DNA from: Yanghanlia caeni | Lineage (GTDB): Bacteria; Pseudomonadota; Gammaproteobacteria; Burkholderiales; Burkholderiaceae_B | NCBI GenBank assembly: GCA_030733815.1 | Contig: JAUZQE010000020.1 | Coordinates: 1-52,071, forward strand | DNA: 52,071 bases | Reading direction: 5' to 3' | In this document: piece by piece, positions 9,200 through 18,646 of the stretch | Numbering within the stretch: position 1 is the stretch's first letter | How the letters are laid out: each line of letters begins with the position of its first letter | The notes under the pieces: generated by a model | Told to the model about the DNA's origin: nothing | Seen by the model: only the letters and a program-made list of their open reading frames with translations | Databases searched by the model: none | Program-made: the position numbers and the translations under genes

Positions 9200-9829
9200 T
9201 CAGGCCTTGCGCAGCATGTTGGCCAGCGCGAACAGGCGCCGGTCGACGATATCGTGGATCCGCAGTGCGTCGGCCGTTTCGAGTACGTAGTCGATGCACG
9301 GGCCGTAGCTGCCGTGTGCGCTGCGCACGATGCTCACCAGGTGGTCTTCGGGCAGGTCGCGCACATAGGCATCGGTGTTGCGATTCATGGTGAAGGCCAG
9401 CGCCGTGATGGGGCCTTCGGGTGTGCGGCAGGTCAGCCAGCGCGGAATGTAGGCACCGCTGGGCATCTCGCGGCGCCACAGAGCTTCCATGATGTGCGGG
9501 GCCTGCTGCGTGTCGATGCGAAACGCCACGCCACGGCACGAGCCGCCTGCATCAAGGCCGAACACCAGGCCCGGCTGTTCGGGTGTTCCGCGATTCACGC
9601 GCGACCACAGGCACAGCGCTCGATGGTAACCGTAAAGCAAGGCGTGGCGTCGTTCAACGTAATCGAATTCGGGCCGCCAGATCAGTGAGCCATAGCCGTA
9701 GATCCAGATCTCGCGCCCGGGGGGCAGGGCGGCCATCGTGGCCTGCAGGGATGCCTGTCGTTCAGCGTCGGTGAGCAGGCGAAAGCTGGAAGGCGCCGGG
9801 GCGCGCGGCAAGGACAGCGGAGTGTTCAC
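9200..9829 (-). CDS. ChaC-like gamma-glutamylcyclotransferase
   Basis: A 209-residue member of the glutathione-specific gamma-glutamylcyclotransferase family, which converts glutathione to 5-oxoproline and Cys-Gly in the cytoplasm. Motif IWIYGYGSLIW (residues 41-51) forms the gamma-glutamyl binding loop; the Glu in REMPSGAYIPRW is the likely catalytic acid. The C-terminus holds the expected GSYGPCIDYVLET segment. The start codon is GTG at 9829 with only a weak ribosome site. It is divergent to tcdA, sharing a 70-base intergenic region, and the head of a same-strand run that includes pdxH. Confidence 0.9.
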   Translation of the reverse strand: MNTPLSLPRAPAPSSFRLLTDAERQASLQATMAALPPGREIWIYGYGSLIWRPEFDYVERRHALLYGYHRALCLWSRVNRGTPEQPGLVFGLDAGGSCRGVAFRIDTQQAPHIMEALWRREMPSGAYIPRWLTCRTPEGPITALAFTMNRNTDAYVRDLPEDHLVSIVRSAHGSYGPCIDYVLETADALRIHDIVDRRLFALANMLRKA

Positions 9830-9884
9830 GTTCCAGGGAATGCGACGTCAGGGATGCATAAGTGATTCCCCTATTGTAGAGCAG

Positions 9885-9890
9885 TAAAAT
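9885..9890 (+). promoter_or_regulatory. Putative -10 element of tcdA (near-leaderless transcript)
   Basis: TAAAAT at 9885-9890 would place the transcription start about 9897, only three bases before the tcdA ATG, and no Shine-Dalgarno is visible before that ATG. If correct, the message is nearly leaderless. No good -35 hexamer was found. Confidence 0.35.
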
Positions 9891-9899
9891 CCCGTCTCT

Positions 9900-10730
9900 A
9901 TGGCTGATACCTGCATCTTCGACGCCGAGCGTCGTTTCGGGGGGCTCGAACGTCTGTACGGCCCCGGTGCCGCTGCCCGGCTGGGCGGCGCGCATATTGT
10001 GGTCGCTGGCATCGGCGGCGTGGGCTCGTGGTGCGCCGAGGCGCTGGCGCGTTGCGGCGTGGGTCGCATCACGCTCATCGACCTTGATCACGTGGCCGAA
10101 TCCAACATCAACCGCCAGTTGCATGCGCTGGGCAGCACGCTGGGCCAGGCCAAGGTTCTGGCCATGGGCGCGCGTATCGCCGATATCAATCCCGCCTGTC
10201 GATGGCAGGGTGTCGACGACTTCGTCACGCCCGAAAATGTGCGCGAGGTGGTGCCCGCCGACGCCGATGTGGTGATCGATTGTACCGATCAGGCAGCGGC
10301 CAAGATTGCGCTCATCCTCGAGGCGCGTCGGCGGAATCAGCCTCTGGTGGTCTGCGGCGGTGCGGGAGGCAAGACCCGCCCGCTGGCGCTGCGCAGCGGT
10401 GATCTTTCACAGGCGCAGAACGACGCACTGCTGGCGAAGCTGCGCAATACGTTGCGCCGGCAGCATGGCTTTCCCCGTGCGGCCGACGCGGCGGGCAAGG
10501 TGCGCCAGCGTGTGCCGCGCATGAAGCTGCGGTGCCTGTGGTACGACCAGCCCGCCATACTGCCCGCCGCATGGGGCACGGCGGCCGGTGCGGATGCAGC
10601 GCCGCAGGGGCTTTCCTGCGCAGGTTATGGCTCGGTGGTGATGGTTACGGCCACCATGGGCCTGACCGCGGCCGATGAAGCCGTGCACCGGCTGCTGTAC
10701 GGCCGCTGGCCCGACGAAGCCGGGCGTTGA
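9900..10730 (+). CDS. tcdA: tRNA threonylcarbamoyladenosine dehydratase
   Basis: E1-like (ThiF/MoeB fold) ATP-dependent enzyme that cyclises t6A37 of tRNAs to ct6A, improving decoding of ANN codons. The 276-residue product carries the Rossmann motif VVAGIGGVGSWCAEALARCG (about residues 33-52), the adenylation-type segment LIDLDHVAESNINRQLHAL, and VIDCTDQAAAKIAL. CsdL/YgdL family members have the same size and C-terminal SVVMVTATMGL helix. The gene stands alone between divergent chaC-like and convergent pabC-like genes. Confidence 0.92.
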   Translation: MADTCIFDAERRFGGLERLYGPGAAARLGGAHIVVAGIGGVGSWCAEALARCGVGRITLIDLDHVAESNINRQLHALGSTLGQAKVLAMGARIADINPACRWQGVDDFVTPENVREVVPADADVVIDCTDQAAAKIALILEARRRNQPLVVCGGAGGKTRPLALRSGDLSQAQNDALLAKLRNTLRRQHGFPRAADAAGKVRQRVPRMKLRCLWYDQPAILPAAWGTAAGADAAPQGLSCAGYGSVVMVTATMGLTAADEAVHRLLYGRWPDEAGR

Positions 10731-10845
10731 GCGTTGAAGCCGATGCAGCCGGGCGGTGCGGCGCACACCGGTTGGGGCGCCGCCCATGACGGCAGCAACG
10801 GCTATCCTTCCCCGCCCTGAACGGCGGAGCCTGTCGCGCACCGGG

Positions 10846-11502
10846 TCAGTCGGGTAGCGTCGGCGTGTCGACGATCTGAATGTCGCGCCAGCCGCGCAAT
10901 GCATTGGAAATGCGTCGCCGGGTCGCCCGCCGGAAGGTGTCGCGGCTGAACGGGGCTTCCCGCACCCGGCCCGACTGCAACAGCGCCGCCCGCTGCACGC
11001 CCGGCAGCACACCCGCGCTGAGGGGCGGCGTCAGCCAGCTGCCGTCGTCGGCCTGAACGTATATGGTGCTGCGGCTGCCCTCGCACATCATGCCGTCTTC
11101 ATCCCAGTACAGCACGTCGAAGATATCGGGATGCCGCGCCAGCCAGTCAGTGGCGCTTTTGTACCAGGGCCGGAAGGTGGTCTTGTGCTGCAACCAGTTG
11201 CGGGCCTTGCCCTGGCGGGGGCCGGTCACGACCACCCGCAGCGGGTCGGGTGGGGTGTGCAGCGGGCCGTGTTCCAGTGTGCAGTGTCCGTCGCAAGCCA
11301 GCAGCAGGCGCAGCCGCCATGACTGGTGCGCATCCAGCCCTGCGGCCCGCTGTAGCAGCAGGGTACGCACGGCGGCGATATCCACCCCGTAACCCAGTGC
11401 CAACGCAGAGGCCTGCAGGCGGGCAAGATGTCCTTCCAGCAGCGGCAGGTCACCGCCCGGTTCGACGCGCAGCGTTTCGATGAGCCGTGGTCGGTCGGTC
11501 AT
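10846..11502 (-). CDS. Class IV aminotransferase, probable 4-amino-4-deoxychorismate lyase (PabC-like)
   Basis: A 218-residue fold-type IV PLP protein. It begins RLIETLRVEPGG with HLARLQASALALG, the pattern of the PabC domain that in many beta-proteobacteria is the C-terminal half of a PabB-PabC fusion; such enzymes release p-aminobenzoate from aminodeoxychorismate for folate synthesis. The PLP lysine is likely in LQHKTTFRPWY and the cofactor phosphate loop in DGMMCEGSRSTIYVQ. At 218 residues it is shorter than typical stand-alone PabC. Its ATG overlaps the uvrA stop (ATGA), implying translational coupling. No pabB is in the window, so the assignment rests on family resemblance. Confidence 0.7.
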   Translation of the reverse strand: MTDRPRLIETLRVEPGGDLPLLEGHLARLQASALALGYGVDIAAVRTLLLQRAAGLDAHQSWRLRLLLACDGHCTLEHGPLHTPPDPLRVVVTGPRQGKARNWLQHKTTFRPWYKSATDWLARHPDIFDVLYWDEDGMMCEGSRSTIYVQADDGSWLTPPLSAGVLPGVQRAALLQSGRVREAPFSRDTFRRATRRRISNALRGWRDIQIVDTPTLPD

Positions 11503-14500
11503 GGGGCAGCGCTGCGGTGAAGAAAGTCGTACAGGGCAGCGCCCGTGTGCGACCGTTGCCGCAGGTTCATCAGATCTTCGGGCGTGCCCTCGGCGACCAC
11601 CCGGCCGCCGCCTTCACCGCCTTCCGGGCCGAGGTCGACGATCCAGTCGGCTTCCGCGATGACGTCGAGATTGTGTTCGATCACCACGACGGTGTTACCG
11701 GCTTCGACCAGTCGGTGCAGCACGTGTATGAGTTTTTCGACGTCGGCAATCGAAAGGCCCACCGTGGGCTCATCGAGCACATAGAGCGTGTGGGGCAGCC
11801 GCGACGCCCGCCCGCTGCGGGTGATGCCTTCGTCGATACGGGCCTTCACCAGCTCGGTCACCAGCTTGATGCGTTGCGCCTCGCCTCCCGAGAGCGTGGG
11901 CGAGGGCTGACCCAGCGTGAGGTAGCCCAGGCCGACGTCCTGCATGAGCTGCAGCGCGCGCAGAATGCGCGGGTGCGCCGTGAAATGCTGTATCGCGTCG
12001 TCGACTTCCATGGCCAGAACGTCGCCGGCCGACAGATCGCGCCATTTCACGCTCAGGGTGTCGCGGTTGAAGCGCTGCCCTTCGCAGGCATCGCAGGGCA
12101 CCTTGATGTCGGGCAGAAAGGACATCTCGAGGGTGCGCAGCCCCTGGCCTTCGCAGATCGGGCAGCGCCCCTGGCCGGTGTTGAACGAGAAGCGTGAGGC
12201 GTTCCAGCCCCGCAGGCGTGCGTCGCGCGTGCCGGCAAACAGCTTGCGCACGTCGTCCCAGAAGCCCACGTAGGTGGCCGGGCACGAACGCGGGGTCTTG
12301 CCGATGGGGGTCTGGTCGACTTCCAGCACGCGGTCGATAGCCTCCCAGCCGGAGATGCGCGTGCAGCCTGTCCAGGCGGGTGCCGCACCGTCGCCCACCG
12401 CACGGGCCACGTTCTCGAGCAGTACTTCGCGCGCGAGTGTGGACTTGCCGGAGCCGGATACGCCGGTGACGACACTCAGGCGGCCCACGGGTATGCGTGC
12501 GTCGACGTCGTGCAGGTTGTGCAGGCGTGCGCCGTGCACCTGCACAAGGGCGGTGTCGGCCGTGACTGGGCGGCGTGCATGCAGGGGGTGCGCCAGCGGT
12601 TCGCGCAGGTAGCGCCCCGTGACCGATGCCGGGTCCTTCATGAGTGCCTGCACGGTGCCTTCGGCGACCACGGTGCCGCCGCGCACGCCCGCGCCCGGCC
12701 CCATGTCGATGACGTGGGCCGCCCGCCGGATCGTGTCTTCATCGTGTTCCACCACCACCAGGGTATTGCCGTGGCCTTCAAGAAGCGCCAGGGCATCGAG
12801 CAAAATGCGGTTGTCGCGCGGGTGCAGGCCGATGGTGGGTTCGTCGAGTACGTAGCACACGCCCTGCAGATTCGAACCGAGCTGCGCCGCCAGCCGTATG
12901 CGCTGGGCCTCGCCGCCCGACAGCGTGGGCGCCGCCCGGTCGAGCGCGAGATAGCCCAGCCCCACCTTCAGCATGAAGTCGAGCCGTGCGCGGATCTCGG
13001 TCAGAATATCGCGGGCGATCTCGTTTTCGCGCCCGCGCAGCACCAGGCCGGTGAAGAAATCGCGGGCCTCGGTGACCGGCAGGCGGGCGAGTTCGGCGAT
13101 GTTGCGATCGCGCCAGCGTACCGCCAGCGAGACGGGATTCAACCGCGCGCCCTGGCAACTGCGGCACACCTCTTCGTCGCCCTCGTACCATGCATTCCAG
13201 CTGGTTTCCTCGCCGGTCTGCTCGGCGTCGAAGCCGGGCAGGCGCAGCCCCGTACCGTAGCAGCTGGTGCACCAGCCGTGCTTGGAGTTGTACGAGAACA
13301 TGCGCGGATCGGGTTCGGGAAAGCTCATGCCGCAGCCGGGGCAGGCCCGCTTGGCCGAGAAGTGCTTTGCCACAGCCGCAGCTGACACGCCCGCAGCCCG
13401 GCGTGTTTCCAGATCGGGCCCCTCGGCGGTCAGGTCGACCAGAATGCTCAGGGTGCCCTGGCCGTGTTCCAGTGCCTGATCCACGGCCTGGCGCAGCGCG
13501 GCCTCGCTGCGGGGTTCCACGATCAGGTCACGCACCGGCAGTTCGATCGTGTGTTCCTTGTAGCGGTCGAGGCGCGGCCACGGGTTCACCGCGATGAACT
13601 CGTCGTCGACGCGCAGATGGCTGTAGCCGCGAGCGCCGGCCCATTTGGCCAGGTCGGTGTAATACCCCTTGCGTGACTTCACCAGCGGCGCCAGCACGCC
13701 GATGTGACGGCCGCGGTAGTGCTGCATGATGTGGGCCACGATCTGGTCGGCCCGCTGGGGTTCGACGGGTATGTCGCAGTGCGGGCAGTATTGCGTGCCC
13801 AGTTTCATGTAGAGCAGCCGCAGAAAATGGTGGATTTCCGTCATCGTGGCCACGGTCGATTTGCGGCCCCCGCGGCTGGTGCGCTGCTCGATGGCCACCG
13901 TGGGGGGAATGCCGTAGATGGCGTCGACGTCGGGTTTGCCGGCGGGCTGAACGATGGCGCGTGCGTAGGCGTTGAGCGATTCCAGATAGCGGCGCTGCCC
14001 TTCGTTGAACAGGATATCGAAGGCGAGGGTGGATTTGCCCGAGCCCGATACGCCCGTGATCACGGTGAATGTGTCACGCGGAATGCTGACGTTCACGCCC
14101 TTGAGGTTGTGTTCGCGGGCATTGAGGATATCGATGCCGTCGCGCCCGGCACGGCGTCGCCGCAGGATGCTCTGCAGCGGTGTGCCCTCGCTCCCGCCTT
14201 CGGTGGAGCCAGCCGCTTCGGTGCCGGCACCGGGCCGGGTGACCGTTTGCAGCGCGTACTCGGCCACAGGCTGGGCAAGTGTTGACGGCGCCGCCTCGCG
14301 CGTTTCGCGAATGATCGCCGATTCGTATTCGCGAAGGGCATGGCCGGTATGCGAGGCCGAAATGGCCATGATGTCGGCCGGTGTGCCCGCCCCCACGACC
14401 TGGCCGCCCTGTTCGCCGCCTTCCGGGCCCAGGTCGATGATCCAGTCGGCGGCGCGGATCACGTCGAGATTGTGTTCGATGACCAGCAGGGTGTGGCCGC

Positions 14501-17276
14501 CGGCCAGCAGCTTGCGGAAGGCGCGCATCAGGCGCGCCACGTCGTCGAAATGCAGGCCGGTGGTGGGCTCGTCGAACAGAAACAGTTTGCCCTTCACGGC
14601 CAGCCCCTTTACGGCCGGGTCGTGTTCGACCAGGTGCCCCGCCAGCTTGAGGCGTTGCGCCTCGCCCCCCGACAGCGTGGGCACCGGCTGGCCGAGCGTC
14701 AGGTATTCCAGCCCGACGTCGGCGAGCGGCGCCAGGGCGCGCTGCACGTCACGCAGGCCCGAAAAAAACTCGATTGCCTCGCTGACGGTCATGTCGAGCA
14801 CTTCGTCGATCGAAGCGCTGCGACCCAGGTGTTCCAGCCGCACTTCCAGGATCTCGGGGCGGAAGCGCTTGCCATCGCAATCGGGGCAGCGCAGGTAGAC
14901 GTCGGAGAGGAACTGCATTTCCACGTGTTCGAAGCCCGTGCCGCGGCAGCTGGGGCAGCGGCCATCGCCGCTGTTGAAACTGAATGTGCCGGTGGTGTAG
15001 CCGCGTTCGCGTGCCAGGGGCGCCTGGGCGAACAGCTTGCGGATTGCGTCGAAGGCGCCGACGTAGCTGGCGGGATTCGATCGCGCTGTCTTGCCGATGG
15101 GGGTCTGGTCGACCAGCGTGACGTCGTGCAGCCGGTCTTCGCCCAGCAGACGGTCGTGTTCGCCCGGTGCTTCCGTGGCGCGCCCGAGCTTCTTGAGCAT
15201 GGCAGGGTAGAGCACGTCTTGTACAAGCGTGGATTTGCCCGAACCCGATACGCCCGTAACGCACACCAGGCGGCCCAGCGGGATCGACACCGATACGTTT
15301 TTCAGGTTGTTGGCACGCACGCCTTCCAGAATCAGGCGCGGCGTGTTCTCTGCCACCGGCTGCGGGCGTGGCGGTTCGACCTGCAAGCGGCCGCCCAGAT
15401 AACGACCGGTGAGCGTGGAGGCGCTGCGCAGGGTGTCGGGCGTGCCATCGAACACGATCTGCCCGCCGTGCTCGCCCGGCCCCGGGCCCATGTCGAGCAC
15501 GCGGTCGGCGGCAACCATGACCTGCGGGTCGTGTTCGACGACCACCAGCGTGTTGCCGTTGTCGCGCAGCCGGTGCATGACCTGAACGATGCGGTGCATG
15601 TCGCGCGGGTGCAGGCCGATCGAGGGTTCGTCAAGCACGAAGAGCGTGTTCACCAGCGACGTGCCCAATGCGGTGGTGAGGTTGATGCGTTGCACTTCAC
15701 CCCCCGAGAGCGTGCGGCTTTGCCGGTCGAGTGAAAGATAACCCAGGCCCACGTCGCACAGGAACCTGAGCCGGGCGCGCACCTCGGTCAGCAGAAGGTC
15801 GAGCGCTGCATCCATCTGTGCGCCGAAGGTCAGCACTTCGAAGAACGCCCGCACCCGTTCGATCGGCAGGCGCATGAGGTCGTGCACGCCCAGACCGGGA
15901 AGCTGCCCGAGCAGGGTGCGTGACCACTGTGCATGCACCGGCATGAAGCGCGGATGCCCGCCTTCGAGGTCGGGCGGAAGATGCCCGCCCAGCCGCCACA
16001 GCGTGGCGTCGGGCTTGAGCCGCGCACCACCGCAGGCCGGGCAGGGGGTGTAACTGCGATACTTGGAAAGCAGCACGCGAACGTGCATTTTGTAGCTGCG
16101 CGACTCCAGCCAGTCGAAGAAGCGCTGCGCGCCATACCATTGCGTCTTCCACGCGTTGGCGCCGCCCTTCCAGTTCGGGTCGCCCTGAATCACCCACTGG
16201 CGTTCGTGTTCGTCGAGGTCCTTCCAGGGAATGTCGAGCCGTACGCCCGCGCGCGGTGCGTACTGTTCCATTTCGACCTGGCATTCCTTGTACGAGGGGG
16301 TCTGCCAGGGCTTCACGGCCCCTTCGCGCAGGGTTTTGCGTTCGTCGGGCACCACCAGGTCGTAATCGATGCCCATGACACGACCGAAGCCGCGACAGTG
16401 TTCGCACGCACCCAGCGGGGAATTGAAGGAAAAGGTACTGGGCAGCGGTGTGCTGTACTCGATGTCGCACTGCGCGCAATGCAGCCGGTTGCTGTAGCGC
16501 CACGCGGTGTCGCTGCCGTCTTCTCGCAGGGCGTGAACGGTGATGTGCCCGTCGCCCTGTTTGAGGGCAGCGTCGAGCGCCTCCATGATGCGCTGCGGCT
16601 CGGCATTGCCAAAGCGAAAGCGGTCTTGCACGACATGCAGTACGCGCTGTGGCTGGGCGTTGGCGGCCTTGGCGGCGCGGCCCTTGGGTGCGGCGTCACC
16701 TGCCGGCGTGTCGTCACGCGTTTCTTCCCGGTGAATGCGTGTGTAGCCCTGCTGATCGAGAAACCCGCGGATTTCGTCCGGCGAAAAATTGGCCGGCACC
16801 GTAACGGGAAACGTCACGACGAGGCGGGGATCGTCGGCCTCTGCACTGCGTGTGGCCAGATCGCGACACACGGATTCCGGGTCGTCGCGCCTGACCGGCT
16901 GACCGCAGCACCGGCAGTACAACGTGCCCAGGCGTGCGTACAGCAGCTTGAGGTGGTCGTTCAGCTCGGTCATGGTGCCCACGGTGCTGCGCGAATTGCG
17001 CACCGGGTTCACCTGGTCGATGGCAATCGCCGGCAATATGCCTTCGATGCGTTCGACCTGGGGCTTGTCCATGCGGTCGAGGAACTGCCGTGCGTAGGGC
17101 GAAAACGTCTCGACGTAACGGCGCTGGCCCTCGGCGTAGAGGGTATCGAACGCAAGCGAACTCTTGCCGGAGCCCGACACGCCGGTGATCACCGTGAAGG
17201 TGCCGGTGTCGAACGTGACGTCGAGGTTCTTGAGGTTGTTCTGGCGGGCGCCGAAGATGCGGATCTGCGAGGTCAT
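11499..17276 (-). CDS. uvrA: Double-length excinuclease ABC subunit A (tandem UvrA)
   Basis: DNA damage-recognition ATPase of nucleotide excision repair. At 1925 residues it is about twice the usual UvrA length because two complete UvrA units are fused. Walker A motifs (GVSGSGKS) occur near residues 32, 674, 1072 and 1605; four LSGGE signatures and four Walker B/D-loop motifs ([48 protein letters not shown]) are all intact. Each unit also keeps the CxxC zinc-module pairs (for example [10 protein letters not shown] with RCPDCDGKR). A Ser/Gly/Glu-rich linker around residue 1030 joins the units. The start [18 protein letters not shown] at 17276 matches normal UvrA; the open frame before it is non-coding. 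Long UvrA-like proteins of this kind are annotated in other Burkholderiales. It is divergent to the 42-codon ORF and coupled to the pabC-like gene. Confidence 0.93.
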   Translation of the reverse strand: MTSQIRIFGARQNNLKNLDVTFDTGTFTVITGVSGSGKSSLAFDTLYAEGQRRYVETFSPYARQFLDRMDKPQVERIEGILPAIAIDQVNPVRNSRSTVGTMTELNDHLKLLYARLGTLYCRCCGQPVRRDDPESVCRDLATRSAEADDPRLVVTFPVTVPANFSPDEIRGFLDQQGYTRIHREETRDDTPAGDAAPKGRAAKAANAQPQRVLHVVQDRFRFGNAEPQRIMEALDAALKQGDGHITVHALREDGSDTAWRYSNRLHCAQCDIEYSTPLPSTFSFNSPLGACEHCRGFGRVMGIDYDLVVPDERKTLREGAVKPWQTPSYKECQVEMEQYAPRAGVRLDIPWKDLDEHERQWVIQGDPNWKGGANAWKTQWYGAQRFFDWLESRSYKMHVRVLLSKYRSYTPCPACGGARLKPDATLWRLGGHLPPDLEGGHPRFMPVHAQWSRTLLGQLPGLGVHDLMRLPIERVRAFFEVLTFGAQMDAALDLLLTEVRARLRFLCDVGLGYLSLDRQSRTLSGGEVQRINLTTALGTSLVNTLFVLDEPSIGLHPRDMHRIVQVMHRLRDNGNTLVVVEHDPQVMVAADRVLDMGPGPGEHGGQIVFDGTPDTLRSASTLTGRYLGGRLQVEPPRPQPVAENTPRLILEGVRANNLKNVSVSIPLGRLVCVTGVSGSGKSTLVQDVLYPAMLKKLGRATEAPGEHDRLLGEDRLHDVTLVDQTPIGKTARSNPASYVGAFDAIRKLFAQAPLARERGYTTGTFSFNSGDGRCPSCRGTGFEHVEMQFLSDVYLRCPDCDGKRFRPEILEVRLEHLGRSASIDEVLDMTVSEAIEFFSGLRDVQRALAPLADVGLEYLTLGQPVPTLSGGEAQRLKLAGHLVEHDPAVKGLAVKGKLFLFDEPTTGLHFDDVARLMRAFRKLLAGGHTLLVIEHNLDVIRAADWIIDLGPEGGEQGGQVVGAGTPADIMAISASHTGHALREYESAIIRETREAAPSTLAQPVAEYALQTVTRPGAGTEAAGSTEGGSEGTPLQSILRRRRAGRDGIDILNAREHNLKGVNVSIPRDTFTVITGVSGSGKSTLAFDILFNEGQRRYLESLNAYARAIVQPAGKPDVDAIYGIPPTVAIEQRTSRGGRKSTVATMTEIHHFLRLLYMKLGTQYCPHCDIPVEPQRADQIVAHIMQHYRGRHIGVLAPLVKSRKGYYTDLAKWAGARGYSHLRVDDEFIAVNPWPRLDRYKEHTIELPVRDLIVEPRSEAALRQAVDQALEHGQGTLSILVDLTAEGPDLETRRAAGVSAAAVAKHFSAKRACPGCGMSFPEPDPRMFSYNSKHGWCTSCYGTGLRLPGFDAEQTGEETSWNAWYEGDEEVCRSCQGARLNPVSLAVRWRDRNIAELARLPVTEARDFFTGLVLRGRENEIARDILTEIRARLDFMLKVGLGYLALDRAAPTLSGGEAQRIRLAAQLGSNLQGVCYVLDEPTIGLHPRDNRILLDALALLEGHGNTLVVVEHDEDTIRRAAHVIDMGPGAGVRGGTVVAEGTVQALMKDPASVTGRYLREPLAHPLHARRPVTADTALVQVHGARLHNLHDVDARIPVGRLSVVTGVSGSGKSTLAREVLLENVARAVGDGAAPAWTGCTRISGWEAIDRVLEVDQTPIGKTPRSCPATYVGFWDDVRKLFAGTRDARLRGWNASRFSFNTGQGRCPICEGQGLRTLEMSFLPDIKVPCDACEGQRFNRDTLSVKWRDLSAGDVLAMEVDDAIQHFTAHPRILRALQLMQDVGLGYLTLGQPSPTLSGGEAQRIKLVTELVKARIDEGITRSGRASRLPHTLYVLDEPTVGLSIADVEKLIHVLHRLVEAGNTVVVIEHNLDVIAEADWIVDLGPEGGEGGGRVVAEGTPEDLMNLRQRSHTGAALYDFLHRSAAP

Positions 17277-17368
17277 GGCGTAAATGATAATGGCGTTTCG
17301 GGTCGCCCGCTGATCCGTTTCGGTGCATGGGCCGCAGGCGCCGGCCACTGGCGCCCGTGGCGGTACTC

Positions 17369-17377
17369 TGCTAGAAT
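17369..17377 (+). promoter_or_regulatory. Putative extended -10 promoter for the 42-codon ORF
   Basis: TGCTAGAAT (17369-17377) is an extended -10 element (TGn plus TAGAAT). It would start a transcript near 17384, leaving a leader of about 90 bases that contains an inverted repeat TTAAGC-N6-GCTTAA (17435-17452). No clear -35 box is present, which extended -10 promoters can dispense with. Confidence 0.45.
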
Positions 17378-17473
17378 GCCTGATTCCATTTTGTGCCCGG
17401 CGCGTTACGCCTACTATTGGCGCCACGAACCTTTTTAAGCCGGCACGCTTAAATTCCGGGGTCGGAGATTCTC

Positions 17474-17602
17474 ATGGCAGAAATCAAACGTACGCGTCGC
17501 AATACCCTCGAGCGCCGTTGCCTTGGCAAGGCGTTCAAGCGTCTTTTCGTTCGCTCGCCCAAGAGCGTTTTCAAGATGCTTGAAAAGGTGAAGCGCGCCT
17601 GA
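17474..17602 (+). CDS. Small highly basic protein, 42 residues, unrecognised
   Basis: The ORF starts at ATG 17474 with a GGAG ribosome site (17464-17467) about 6 bases ahead and ends at 17602. The 42-residue product starts MAEIKRTRRNTLERR and ends KMLEKVKRA; roughly a third of its residues are Lys or Arg. Codons are those of highly expressed genes (CGT/CGC for Arg, AAG for Lys, CTT/CTC for Leu). It sits between an extended -10 promoter and a strong intrinsic terminator, so it looks like an independent transcription unit. I do not recognise it as a ribosomal protein (not S21, L34, L36) or as ArfA. Nucleic-acid or ribosome binding is a guess from charge alone. An alternative is that the RNA itself is the functional product. 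Confidence 0.6.
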   Translation: MAEIKRTRRNTLERRCLGKAFKRLFVRSPKSVFKMLEKVKRA

Positions 17603-17641
17603 TGCCTGGGCCCGTTGTGGCCAAATGTAAGTAAGGCAAAT

Positions 17642-17674
17642 AAAACCGCAGATTCAAGTCTGCGGTTTTTTTTT
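17642..17674 (+). terminator. Strong intrinsic terminator after the 42-codon ORF
   Basis: An 11-bp stem AAAACCGCAGA / TCTGCGGTTTT with a TTCAAG loop (17642-17669) runs into nine T residues ending at 17674. The A-rich left arm gives a T-rich stretch on the opposite strand as well, so some bidirectional action is possible. It separates the small ORF from the glycosyltransferase gene. Confidence 0.9.
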
Positions 17675-17719
17675 CGCCTATCATGGGCGCGTTCAGCCAG
17701 CTTTGCATGCTTTTTTGCC

Positions 17720-18646
17720 ATGTCGTACCGCCCACTGTTCACTGTCGTGACACCCACCTACAACCGTGCCCACACCCTGGGGCGGGTGTACGCGTCGCTG
17801 CGTGCGCAGACCTGGCGCGACTTCGAATGGATCATCGTCGACGACGGTTCCACCGACAGCACCCGCGCCCTGGTGCTCGAATGGCAGCGTACCGCGCACT
17901 TTCCCATTCACTATACGTGGCAAAAAAACCAGCACAAGAAAACGGCCTTCAATCGTGGTGTGCGCAAGGCGGCCGGCGAACTGATCGTGGCGATCGACAG
18001 CGACGACATGCTCGACCCGAACGCGCTGGAAGCCATGATGTCGACCTGGTACGAGATTCCCGAGCACGAACGGCACCGGTATGTCGCGATCACGGGGCTC
18101 TGTGCCCGGCCCGACGGCAGCATCGTCGGCGACCGTTATCCACAAGACGTGATCGACGCCACCGCGCTCGACATGACGTTCAAGTACCACGTGGCAGGCG
18201 AAAAATTCGGCTGCATGCGCACCGACGTGCTGCTCAAGTTTCCGTTTCCCGAAGAGATCGCAGGTTTCGTGCCGGAAAGTCTCGTATGGCGTGCCATGGC
18301 GCGCGCGGGATACATGACCCGCTTCGTGAACAAAGTGTTTAGGGTGTATTACGACAGCAACGATTCGCTGTCGCGCCAGGGTACCGAAAGTCAGCAGCAC
18401 GCCCTCGGCCTGTGGCTGCTGGCCCAGGATACTGTCGTCGAATGCCTGCCCTGGTTCCGCTACCAGCCGCGCGCGTTTCTCATGGCGGCGGCCCGCTACA
18501 CCCGTTTCTATCTGCATCTGCGAGCGGCGCGCCTGCCGCCCCCGCGCGACCGCAGCCTCAGGGGCATGGCCTCACGCCTGCTGGTCTATGGCATGTGGCC
18601 CGTGGGGGCCGCGCTCTACATGCACGACCGGTTCCGCTTCTACTGA
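17720..18646 (+). CDS. Family 2 glycosyltransferase
   Basis: A 308-residue GT-A-fold glycosyltransferase. The N-terminus shows FTVVTPTYNRAHTLGRVYAS (residues about 7-26), the nucleotide-binding WIIVDDGSTDSTRALV and the metal-binding IDSDDMLDP (DxD-like), all typical of GT2. The C-terminal third has aromatic and basic helices without clear membrane spans. Sugar donor and acceptor cannot be read from sequence; polysaccharide or LPS synthesis is usual for the family, but no other sugar genes are nearby. The start is the first ATG in frame before the fold; it lacks an obvious ribosome site and lies 45 bases after the terminator. Its last 7 bases overlap the convergent acidic-protein gene. Confidence 0.88.
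   Translation: MSYRPLFTVVTPTYNRAHTLGRVYASLRAQTWRDFEWIIVDDGSTDSTRALVLEWQRTAHFPIHYTWQKNQHKKTAFNRGVRKAAGELIVAIDSDDMLDPNALEAMMSTWYEIPEHERHRYVAITGLCARPDGSIVGDRYPQDVIDATALDMTFKYHVAGEKFGCMRTDVLLKFPFPEEIAGFVPESLVWRAMARAGYMTRFVNKVFRVYYDSNDSLSRQGTESQQHALGLWLLAQDTVVECLPWFRYQPRAFLMAAARYTRFYLHLRAARLPPPRDRSLRGMASRLLVYGMWPVGAALYMHDRFRFY

Noticed and set aside
15933-17438. 501-codon plus-strand open frame inside uvrA
   Set aside because: Antisense shadow of the well-supported uvrA gene, with no recognisable domain.
17449-17757. 102-codon minus-strand frame opposite the small basic ORF
   Set aside because: It spans the intrinsic terminator and the glycosyltransferase start and lacks its own ribosome site or motif; the plus-strand 42-codon unit explains the region better.
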